A stretch of DNA of 64,000 nucleotides, taken from assembly GCA_035513345.1 (NCBI GenBank), contig DATKCF010000042.1, positions 37,673 to 101,672 on the forward strand, in the 5' to 3' direction. The DNA is from DATKCF01 sp035513345. Its GTDB lineage: Bacteria > Gemmatimonadota > Gemmatimonadetes > Longimicrobiales > RSA9. The notes beneath the pieces are model-generated. The model did not search any database, had not been told where the DNA came from, and saw only the letters and a program-made list of their open reading frames with translations. Positions 36,093 through 43,704 of this stretch are shown one piece after another; position 1 is the first letter of the stretch; each line of letters starts with the position of its first letter. A program made the translations under genes and the position numbers.

Positions 36093-37510
36093 CGCAGTGC
36101 CGGCGCGAAGATGGGCACGCGCGACACGCGGCTACCGGCGACGAGGCCGTAGTCCGATTCGATCTGGCGGATGCTCGCGATCAGAAGCGACTCGATCAGG
36201 AACGGATTGTGGATCGCCGAGCCGGGATAAGCGGCGAGCTGCATGTTGAAGCGCGAACCCTCTGCGGTCGTGTAGCGCGCGTCAGTATTGTCGAACTCAT
36301 CGGCCGGAACCTGAGCGAGCAGTGCGCCCAGCACGACAACGAGGTCCGCGGCCCGTTGTTCGGCGAGAACCATGGCCCCGCGCGCGTCCGCCTCGGACGC
36401 ATGACAGGCCGCATCCACACAGCTCCGGAACGTGCGCGCCGTGATCTCGCAGTCGCCCGTCGTCGGAATACCGCTTGCGTCAAGGCACGGCACCGCCTTG
36501 AACAGGTGGCCGGTCGCCCGGAACTGAACATCACCAGTCGCCGGATCCGTTACGGTGAACGCGTTCACGTGGCAACCCGCGCACAGCCGGGGATTCCGCT
36601 CCGTTCCGTGCGTGGCAATGATCTCACCGCCAGTGAACTCGAACGACGGCGGGAACCAGCCGGCGTAGCCGAGCAGTACCGGCCCCTCGGGCGAGTGCGG
36701 GCCGCGGAACGTCGTCGGGTCCGGCTGGCCACGCTTGTGATGGCACTTCATGCACAGGTTCTCTTCCTCGCTCGGTATGTCGATGGGGAACCTGAGCTGC
36801 GCAGGGTTCGTGCGATCGTGCGGATCGTGGCAGACACCGCACGTAATGGGAAGGTGCGCGCCGCCCTCGAGTACGTCGATCTTCTCGAGGTACTCCGCCC
36901 GCACGCCCCACGACTGCAGCGCATTCTCACCCGTGTGGCAGGCCTGGCACTCGGGCCGGCCAGCGGCACTCGTCTGTACGCTTCCATGGCCCGACTGCAC
37001 CCACTCGTCGACGAACGGATGATGCGCTCCGCTGTGGCACTGACCGCAACCGAGGGTCAGTTCCGTGCCGACAGCGAGCGGAGCCAGGGGTTGTGTCGCA
37101 TCCGGATTCTCGATGTGGAGCAGCCCCGCGCCATGGCAGCTTTCGCACTGGACATCATGATATCGGCTGCTTCGTGTCGTCTCGAAGCCGCCCGGCTCAC
37201 TCGACGCATTGCCGAGCGAACCGACCGTGTGACAACCTTCACAGAACGCCTGCGCGTGGCCACTTTCCTGGAGTGTGGCCCATGCATCGGCGTGGGCCGT
37301 TTCCGCCCAGTCCGACTGCTGGCCGACATGACAATTGCCGCAGACCGTGCGCTTCGCGGCTTCGTCCGAGTATCCGATGTAACTCGCGGCACCCGCAGGA
37401 AGGGAGGGGAAGCGCACGTCCTCGTAGACGACACGTTCGTCAATACAGCCCGCGGCGGCGAGCAGCGCGACCACCACGGACCACGTGGGGCGGAACGACT
37501 TCGAAGGCAA
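36089..37510 (-). CDS. Nine-haem cytochrome c lipoprotein (operon copy)
   Basis: About 473 aa. Lipobox LAAAGC is followed by IDERVV. Eight CxxCH motifs (CGNCH to CAGCH) and one CX4CH motif, CVDAACH, make nine probable haems. The start is uncertain: no ATG lies close to the lipobox. TTG 37510 (preceded by AGAGG) gives MPSKSFRPTWSVVVALLAAAGC-type ends that align with the paralogue at 37757; an ATG further up at 37624 gives an unlikely N-terminus. The last 60 residues (IHNPFLIESLL) are shared with the paralogue. It opens the six-gene operon; the stop overlaps the next start. Fold and role unknown; Asp at +3 after the lipid Cys. Confidence 0.75.
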   Translation of the reverse strand: MPSKSFRPTWSVVVALLAAAGCIDERVVYEDVRFPSLPAGAASYIGYSDEAAKRTVCGNCHVGQQSDWAETAHADAWATLQESGHAQAFCEGCHTVGSLGNASSEPGGFETTRSSRYHDVQCESCHGAGLLHIENPDATQPLAPLAVGTELTLGCGQCHSGAHHPFVDEWVQSGHGSVQTSAAGRPECQACHTGENALQSWGVRAEYLEKIDVLEGGAHLPITCGVCHDPHDRTNPAQLRFPIDIPSEEENLCMKCHHKRGQPDPTTFRGPHSPEGPVLLGYAGWFPPSFEFTGGEIIATHGTERNPRLCAGCHVNAFTVTDPATGDVQFRATGHLFKAVPCLDASGIPTTGDCEITARTFRSCVDAACHASEADARGAMVLAEQRAADLVVVLGALLAQVPADEFDNTDARYTTAEGSRFNMQLAAYPGSAIHNPFLIESLLIASIRQIESDYGLVAGSRVSRVPIFAPALR

Positions 37511-37693
37511 CTGTTGCCTCTGGTTGCGGGTGCCCGGGAACTGACCGGGCGGCGCCCGGCACACAGACAGCGCGCAAAATCCTCGGCCGGCAGCCCGGCG
37601 CCGGTCACCCGGATGAAATGCCACGCGCCACCCGAACCGTCAAGGCGGTGCTCAACGTCGACATTGCATGCCGGTGGATGGCAGCACAAACAA

Positions 37694-37736
37694 GCGACCC
37701 CGGAGAGCGCAGAGCCGCGCCGCCCTCCGGGGTCGC
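37694..37736 (-). terminator. Terminator hairpin between the two nine-haem genes
   Basis: A perfect 12-bp stem (GCGACCCCGGAG with CTCCGGGGTCGC) has a 19-base loop. On the minus strand it is followed by TTGTTTGTG. It lies 20 bases after the stop of the 37757 gene and upstream of the six-gene operon, so the two probably have separate promoters. Confidence 0.65.
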
Positions 37737-37756
37737 CGAATGCAATCGGTAGCGCC

Positions 37757-39184
37757 TCAGTTCGTCGTCGAGTTCTTCTGAAGCAGGTTATCCAGCACCA
37801 CACCCGGCGGTGAAGTGATTCCGTAATCGGTCGTGACCTGCTTGATGCTCGACGTGATCAGCGCCTCGATCAGGAACGGGTTGTGGACCACCGCGCCAGG
37901 CGACAGAGCCAGTTGATGATTGAACTTCGCGCCCTCGCCAGTCGTGTACCGGCCATCAGATGTGCTGAACTCGGACGCCGGAATCTGGTCGATCATTGCC
38001 TGCAGCGTTCCCGCCAGCAGATCGATGCGCGCCTCCGATGTCACCATGGCCGACCGGGCCGACACCGCCGTGTGGCAGCCGATCGCATCACAGCTCTGGA
38101 ACGTACGAGCCGTGATCGCGCAGTCCCCGGACGTCGGAATGCCCTGCGCGTCGACGCATGGGATGGCCGCGAACAGATGACCGGTCGAATTGAATACGAA
38201 CGCGCCCGTCTCCGAGTCCGTCACCTGGAAGCTGTTCACGTGACAGCCCGCGCACAGCGTCGGGTTCCGATCGCTGCCGTGCGTGGCAATGAGTGTGCCC
38301 GGCGGCAGTTCGAACGACGGCGGGAACCAGCCCGCGTTGCCGAGCAACGTCGGTCCTTCCGGCGCGTGCGGTCCGCGTGACGAACCCGGGTCCGGATTCG
38401 CCCGCTTGTTGTGACAGCGCATGCACAGGTTCGTATCCTCGTCCGGTACATTGACCGGGAACCGGAGCTGCGCCGAATTGTCACGGGCGTGCGGATCGTG
38501 GCATACGACGCACGTCGTTCCCAGGTGGACGTCCGGATCGCCCTTCTCGATGTAATTCGTGTTCACACCCCACGTGGCCAGCGCGACAGTGCCGACGTGA
38601 CAGACCGCGCAATCGGCCCGCTCCGCCGCGTGCTCCTGCACGTTGCTGTGACCGGACGCCGCCCACTCTTCGACGAACGGATGGTGTGTGCCCGAATGGC
38701 ATTCTCCACAACCGGATTCCGCGTTCAAACCAACGCCGAACGGCGCGAGCGGCAGATTCGTCGATTGCGGATTCTCGACGTGCGTCTGCCCCGCACCATG
38801 GCAGCTCTCGCACTGCACGTCGTGGTAGCGCGGATCGCGGGTTGCGTCCCATGCCACCTGCGCCGATGCCGCATTGCCGCGGTCGCTCACCGTGTGGCAA
38901 CCTTCACAATGTGCTGCCGCGTGCCCGCTGCCTTCGAGCGTCGCCCACGCATCTGCGTGCTGCGTGTCCTCCCACTCCGATTGCGCGCCGATGTGGCAGT
39001 TGCCACAGACCGTCAGCCTGGTTTCCTGATTGCTGTATCCGAGGAAGTTCGCGGCTCCGGGAGGTGGGTCCTCGAATAGCTCGCGGTCCCGGAACACGAT
39101 CCTCTCCTCAACGCACCCGGCACCCGCCAGTCCGAGCAAGAGAAGCACACCGAAACGATGGAACACTCTTGTGCCGAACGACAT
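37757..39184 (-). CDS. Nine-haem cytochrome c lipoprotein (separate copy)
   Basis: About 475 aa, a paralogue of the 36089 gene over its whole length (shared blocks: TVCGNCHxGxQSxW, HHPFVxEWxxSGH, GWFPPSFEx, IHNPFLIExL). Lipobox LAGAGC. Eight CxxCH motifs (CGNCH to CAGCH) plus one CX4CH, CDAIGCH, at the same place as in the paralogue. Start ATG 39182-39184 has GGGGGAAGC directly upstream, a strong site; the frame extends further without conservation. A terminator follows, so it is probably transcribed alone. It may be an alternative partner for the same conduit under different regulation. Confidence 0.82.
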   Translation of the reverse strand: MSFGTRVFHRFGVLLLLGLAGAGCVEERIVFRDRELFEDPPPGAANFLGYSNQETRLTVCGNCHIGAQSEWEDTQHADAWATLEGSGHAAAHCEGCHTVSDRGNAASAQVAWDATRDPRYHDVQCESCHGAGQTHVENPQSTNLPLAPFGVGLNAESGCGECHSGTHHPFVEEWAASGHSNVQEHAAERADCAVCHVGTVALATWGVNTNYIEKGDPDVHLGTTCVVCHDPHARDNSAQLRFPVNVPDEDTNLCMRCHNKRANPDPGSSRGPHAPEGPTLLGNAGWFPPSFELPPGTLIATHGSDRNPTLCAGCHVNSFQVTDSETGAFVFNSTGHLFAAIPCVDAQGIPTSGDCAITARTFQSCDAIGCHTAVSARSAMVTSEARIDLLAGTLQAMIDQIPASEFSTSDGRYTTGEGAKFNHQLALSPGAVVHNPFLIEALITSSIKQVTTDYGITSPPGVVLDNLLQKNSTTN

Positions 39185-39599
39185 TGCTTCCCCCTTTTTC
39201 CGACGCTCCAGCACCTGCTCCCGCGTCCTCATCGAACCCGCCGTCACTCGCTGAGTCCGGCTCTGCCGGCCCGGTCACTGCGAAGTACGCCGGTTGTCCG
39301 ACCTCCCGCATCCCCGGTTCACGGGGACGTCCCCGCTTCGGGATAACGGTATCGCCTGGCCTCGAAGATAGGTAATCTCCCGGGGGCGCAATGCCGGAGA
39401 TTGTCCGAACCCCTTGTCGGGGTTATCCCTACGGGCAAGTATGGAGTTGGCGCCGTCAGTCACGGATGCAACCGTTCTGGAGCGCGGGAGATCGTGCCGA
39501 CCGACACCGACTCAAACGCCGATCGGGTCTGGCGTACTGTAGCCACTCGTGCGAACGAACCGCATCATGTCCGATCGGCACGGCAGTCAGGAGTGATTG
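39185..39599. promoter_or_regulatory. Divergent intergenic region, cytochrome / PAS kinase
   Basis: 415 bp without a gene. It holds a perfect 14-bp palindrome, CGGGGACGTCCCCG (39322-39335), on the cytochrome side, and an inverted repeat AACCCC-TTGTC-GGGGTT (39408-39424). A weak plus-strand promoter candidate is TTGTCC (39401-39406), 16-bp spacer, TTATCC (39423-39428), overlapping that repeat. The palindromes could be operators; no family can be assigned. I see no small gene here. Confidence 0.35.
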
Positions 39600-41726
39600 A
39601 TGGAAGCTGATTCAGGGCCAGCGACCGGAACGCCGGTGCCCACAAGCGTCGGTGTCGACGACGGATGGGACGCCAGTGCAGAGAAGGACCGCCGTCACGG
39701 TCTCGAGATGGTGATTGTCCTTTCGCGCAGCGGCGCGGTGCTGGATGTGAATCACGCCGCCCTCGAGTTCACGGGCTGGCAGCGAGGCGCCGTCATCGGC
39801 CGGCCGCCACGGCTGGCCTCGGTTTCGCCAGAAACGAGAGCCCGGCTGCGTGCGGCGATGGCACGAGTGGCCGCTGGTCATGACGTTTCCATGCTGGAGC
39901 GGATCCCGGACATTGCGGGGCGCCACCGGTTGCTCGAGATCTCGCTCAGCCCGCTGACCCTGCATGGTACGACGACCGGGCTGCTCGTTCTGGTCGCTCG
40001 GGACGTGACCGAGGCGGCGGCCGCGCACCGCGAGCTGGTTGCTTCACGGGAGAAGTACTTCGGCATCGTCAACATTGCGGCCGATGCGATCATCTCGGTC
40101 GACGAGGACTACCGCATCACCGATTTCAATCGCGGTGCCGAGCAGATCTTCGGGTACACCGCGGCCGAGATGACCGGTTGTTCGCTGGACGTGCTCATCC
40201 CGCACCGTTTCCGCAGGGCGCACGTCCAGCACGTGCGCGTATTCGGCCGTTCGGCGGGCAATGCAAGGCGAATGGGAGAGCGAAGCGAGATCTCGGCTCT
40301 GCGCAAGGGCGGCGAGGAGTTTGCCGCGGAGGCATCAATCTCGAAGCAGGTCGCGGACGGCAAGCCGTTCTACACGGTTGTCCTTCGCGACACGACGAGA
40401 CAGAAACGAGCGGAGCGCTCGCAGCGGCTGCTGGCCCGCGCGGGCAGCCTGCTGGCGTCGTCGCTCGACGTCTCCACCACTCTGGAGAGCATCGCGCAAC
40501 TTGCCACGAATGACGCCATGGCCGACTGCTGCGTCATATTCGACGCGAGCGAGGACCACGTCGTGCGGCGAGCCGCGCTGGCATCCACCAATGTGGGCTT
40601 CTCCAGCATGCTCGAGGAGCACCGCGGCGAATCACTTTCGCTGGAATCCGTGCATCCGGTCAGCCGCGTCCTGAAGGCGGGCCTGCCACTGCTCATTGCG
40701 GACACCCGGGAGTTGCTCCGTGCGAACGGCAACGACCGTGACCTCAGCCTGATGCGCGAGCTGGATGTGAAGTCAACGGTCATCGTGCCCCTGCTCGCGC
40801 GAGGCAGGACGAGCGGCGCGATCGCACTCTACAGGACGTCCGCGGATGGCGTATTCGGCGAGGCCGACATGGCACTGGCCGAAGAGCTGGCGGCCGTGTC
40901 CGCACTGGCCGTCGACAACGCCCGCCTCTACGAATCCGCTCGTCGCGCGATCCGGGCGAGGGATGACGTTCTGGCGGTCGTGTCGCACGACCTCGGCAAT
41001 CCACTCGCGGCCGTGCGCATCGGTACCACCGTGCTCGCAAGCGCGCTCACCGACATGCACCTGCCCGAAACAATACTGGAACATCTCAGAGGCGTAAGGA
41101 AGTCCGTCGATCAGATGGACCGGCTCATCGGTGACCTGATGGATGTCGAGCGCATGGACACGGCCGGGCCGCTCGCGCTCGGTGCGAAGCCGGTCCGCGC
41201 CGCCACGGTGATATCGAGTGTAATGGAGATGTTCAACGTGATCGCGGCCGCGAAGCAGGTCTCGCTCCATTCGCGCGTGCCCGTGAGCGTTCCCACAATC
41301 CGCGCAGACCGCGACCGGCTCGTGCAGGCGCTGTCAAACCTCGTCGGCAACGCCATCAAATTCACGCAGCCGCTCGGTGCTGTCGAGATCGCCGTCGAAT
41401 TAGTCGATCACTCGCTGCTGTTCTCGGTCACCGACGACGGTCCCGGCATCGATCCGACCGACCTCGAGCACGTCTTCGACCGATTCTGGAGGGCATCGCG
41501 CGGCGAGCGCGGAGCCACGGGCGGACTCGGCCTGGGCCTCGCCATTGTGAAGGGAATAATCGAAGCCCACGGTGGGCGCGTATGGGCGGAGAGCGAACTC
41601 GGCGCCGGAACCCGGATGCGATTCACGGTACCGCTGTCCGGCCCGCGATCGTCCGCTCCTCCCCGACGCCGCACAGGGACATCGCCTTACAGACGACCAA
41701 TAGACCAGAACCCAGATTCGCATTGA
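39600..41726 (+). CDS. PAS-PAS-GAF sensor histidine kinase
   Basis: About 708 aa, soluble, no TM. A first PAS-like domain (VLDVNHAALEFTGWQRGAVI) is followed by a second (IISVDEDYRITDFNRGAEQI, FGYTAAEMTG), a GAF domain (about 270-440; TVIVPLLARGRTSGAIALYR), then HisKA with VVSHDLGNPLAAVRIG and HATPase_c with ALSNLVGNAIKFTQ, DDGPGID and GGLGLGLAIVKG. The H-box has DLGNPL rather than HELRTP, a variant seen in PAS/GAF kinases. ATG 39600 has AGGAG six bases upstream. No response regulator is adjacent, so it is an orphan kinase; the CBS gene follows after 131 bp. Confidence 0.88.
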   Translation: MEADSGPATGTPVPTSVGVDDGWDASAEKDRRHGLEMVIVLSRSGAVLDVNHAALEFTGWQRGAVIGRPPRLASVSPETRARLRAAMARVAAGHDVSMLERIPDIAGRHRLLEISLSPLTLHGTTTGLLVLVARDVTEAAAAHRELVASREKYFGIVNIAADAIISVDEDYRITDFNRGAEQIFGYTAAEMTGCSLDVLIPHRFRRAHVQHVRVFGRSAGNARRMGERSEISALRKGGEEFAAEASISKQVADGKPFYTVVLRDTTRQKRAERSQRLLARAGSLLASSLDVSTTLESIAQLATNDAMADCCVIFDASEDHVVRRAALASTNVGFSSMLEEHRGESLSLESVHPVSRVLKAGLPLLIADTRELLRANGNDRDLSLMRELDVKSTVIVPLLARGRTSGAIALYRTSADGVFGEADMALAEELAAVSALAVDNARLYESARRAIRARDDVLAVVSHDLGNPLAAVRIGTTVLASALTDMHLPETILEHLRGVRKSVDQMDRLIGDLMDVERMDTAGPLALGAKPVRAATVISSVMEMFNVIAAAKQVSLHSRVPVSVPTIRADRDRLVQALSNLVGNAIKFTQPLGAVEIAVELVDHSLLFSVTDDGPGIDPTDLEHVFDRFWRASRGERGATGGLGLGLAIVKGIIEAHGGRVWAESELGAGTRMRFTVPLSGPRSSAPPRRRTGTSPYRRPIDQNPDSH

Positions 41727-41857
41727 CCGCGACACGCCGTCGGCCGAAGGAATGGTTGCGCCGGCAGAACTGCCAGGCGATGCCGCCCGGTCGAACAACG
41801 TAGGCGTCCATTGCCGGGTCGAGCCCCGGCTCACGCGCGCTTCGTCGGGAGGAAGCG

Positions 41858-42412
41858 ATGCTCAGGCTCAGGGACATCATGACGCCCGACCCGGTGACGG
41901 TCGGACCGGAAACGACACTGCGCGAGGTGATCGATCTGCTCAGCGAACGAGCAATCAGCGGAGTGCCCGTCGTGAGCGGCAGCGGTCAGCTGGTGGGAGT
42001 CGTGTCCGCCAGCGACATCCTGTCGTTCGCATCATCGACCCCGGGCGTTCCTGCCGACCGGTCCGAATCGTACGTGGAGTGGGGCGAGTCCGATGCCGCA
42101 GTCGACGAGGATGAGTCCACGCCGGCCTGGTTCGCGACGCTATGGTCGGATTCGGAGGCCGCGCTCGTCGAACGGATCAGCGGCCCGACCTCACCCGAAT
42201 GGGACATCCTCGCCGACCACACCGTCGATGAGGTGATGACGCACCGCGTGATCACCATGCCGGCGAACACACAGCTGAGCGACGCCGCGGATCGCATGAT
42301 CGAGGCCGACATTCACCGCCTGCTCGTCACCGACGGCGACCGTCTGGTCGGCCTGGTCTCATCGACCGACTTCGTACGCGCCATCTCGCGCAAGGGAGGC
42401 GGCCGCGGCTGA
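41858..42412 (+). CDS. Two-CBS-domain protein
   Basis: 184 aa. Two CBS motifs bracket the protein. The first is LRDIMTPDPVTVGPETTLRE with GVPVVSGSGQLVGVVSASDI. The second is VDEVMTHRVITMPANTQLSD with HRLLVTDGDRLVGLVSSTDF. An acidic loop of about 60 residues lies between them. CBS pairs bind adenine nucleotides and regulate partner proteins; no partner domain is fused here. ATG 41858 has GGAGGAAGC just upstream. It is convergent with the baeRF gene, 24 bp apart. Confidence 0.9.
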   Translation: MLRLRDIMTPDPVTVGPETTLREVIDLLSERAISGVPVVSGSGQLVGVVSASDILSFASSTPGVPADRSESYVEWGESDAAVDEDESTPAWFATLWSDSEAALVERISGPTSPEWDILADHTVDEVMTHRVITMPANTQLSDAADRMIEADIHRLLVTDGDRLVGLVSSTDFVRAISRKGGGRG

Positions 42413-42436
42413 TGGTTGCGACGGCCGCACCGTGAC

Positions 42437-43522
42437 TCAGGTCGTGTAGCGCAGCCTGGCCCCGATTCCGCCGCCGTCGCTGTCCAGCCGCGTCGCTGCG
42501 TCGCCGCCGATCTCCTCTACATCGGCGTCCTGCTCGAGCGCGGCACCCACACAGTGGTCGGCGAATACCGGGTTGTGTAGCGAGAAATGCCGCGACAGCA
42601 GCAGCATCTCGACTTGCCGGGCGGCGAGCGCGCTCTCCGTCTTCTCACGGCCGAGCGATCCTCGCCCGCCGGACGCCGCCAGGTCCGCGACCTGCCCGAC
42701 CAGCGAAGCCTGGCGCGCCAGAGTTGCCTTCGATGCACTGGCCTCCGTCGCCGCGCGCAGCTCCGCCGACGACATGTGGAACGCCAGCGACGAGTCCTCC
42801 ACGACCCGGCCGTCCATCTGCTTGCGGAGCCGTTGAACCAGCTTCGTGGCCATCACCGCCGGTCCACCCACGATCACCGTACCATCCGCTCCCGCCTGGG
42901 CCGGCACCGACTCGACAAGACTCTTCAGCAGTCGCTCGACGCCGACTTCCTCGATGCGTTGGGCCGCATCGGTGTCCGTCATTCCGCGAACACCCGAGTG
43001 CGTCGTCGCGCGCTTGGACATGTTGACGTCGGAAAGGTCGCCGAAGAACCTGTCGGCGTCGACGGAATCGATCTCGGCGAAATCGCCGTGCCTGTATTCA
43101 TAGAGTTGCGCATGGCGGCTGTCGACGAGGACCGTGATCACGGGCAGCGCCTGCTTGAGCGCGCGCACGTAGGGAGCGGCGCGAAGGCCGTCCTCCCAAC
43201 ACCCGAGGTCCGGCATTGGTACCGGCAGTGCTTCCGCGTACAGCAGGAGATCGGCCGTCGCGAATCCTGCCCATCCCCGGCCCGGCAGGAACGCGTCGTA
43301 CTGTCTGAGGTCCTTCTTGAGCAGGGCTTCGGCGCGCTCGAACGCATCCAGTTCGCCGGTGCTGTCCGCCGTCTCGCGAGCGCTGTCGAGCAGCTTGTCC
43401 AGGCTGCGCCGCCACGCCCTGCGCCTGGCCGGATCGTGCTCGTCCGCGTCGAGATAGATGCTGAGGACCCTGCTGTGGCGATGCTTGGTGTAGAGGGCGG
43501 CGAGGTCGCTTCGTGTAAGCAT
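42437..43522 (-). CDS. baeRF-family protein (bacterial eRF1-like)
   Basis: About 361 aa. Features of the bacterial archaeo-eukaryotic release-factor-like (baeRF) families are seen: an N-terminal VLSIYLDADEHDP strand, a central VITVLVDSRHAQLYEYRHGD strand of the eRF1 domain-2 type, GTVIVGGPAVMATKLVQRL, and a C-terminal ADHCVGAALEQDADVEEI with a GGGIGARLRY end as in eRF1 domain 3. No GGQ peptidyl-release motif is visible, so it should not be a classic release factor; roles in ribosome rescue or RNA cleavage have been proposed for the family. ATG 43520-43522 has GGAG eight bases upstream; the frame is open further up. Confidence 0.72.
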   Translation of the reverse strand: MLTRSDLAALYTKHRHSRVLSIYLDADEHDPARRRAWRRSLDKLLDSARETADSTGELDAFERAEALLKKDLRQYDAFLPGRGWAGFATADLLLYAEALPVPMPDLGCWEDGLRAAPYVRALKQALPVITVLVDSRHAQLYEYRHGDFAEIDSVDADRFFGDLSDVNMSKRATTHSGVRGMTDTDAAQRIEEVGVERLLKSLVESVPAQAGADGTVIVGGPAVMATKLVQRLRKQMDGRVVEDSSLAFHMSSAELRAATEASASKATLARQASLVGQVADLAASGGRGSLGREKTESALAARQVEMLLLSRHFSLHNPVFADHCVGAALEQDADVEEIGGDAATRLDSDGGGIGARLRYTT

Positions 43523-43704
43523 GTCAGTGCTCCGTACCGTATGAGACACGTTCATCATAGTCGGCTGCGACGGGGATGGCAAAGCCCACGCCAGCGCGCG
43601 CTGGCGACCCGGTTCAACGGAACGGGTTTCTCCGAACGATCCGCGGGGAAAAGCCGCTTGCGCTCGATCGCGTTCCGGTGCGGAACGCACCGGAAAACCG
43701 TCGT

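Noticed and set aside
28906..39184. Nitrite reductase (NrfA) or hydroxylamine oxidoreductase identity for the cytochromes
   Set aside because: No CxxCK motif and no catalytic Tyr cross-link signature; the motif numbers do not fit these enzymes.
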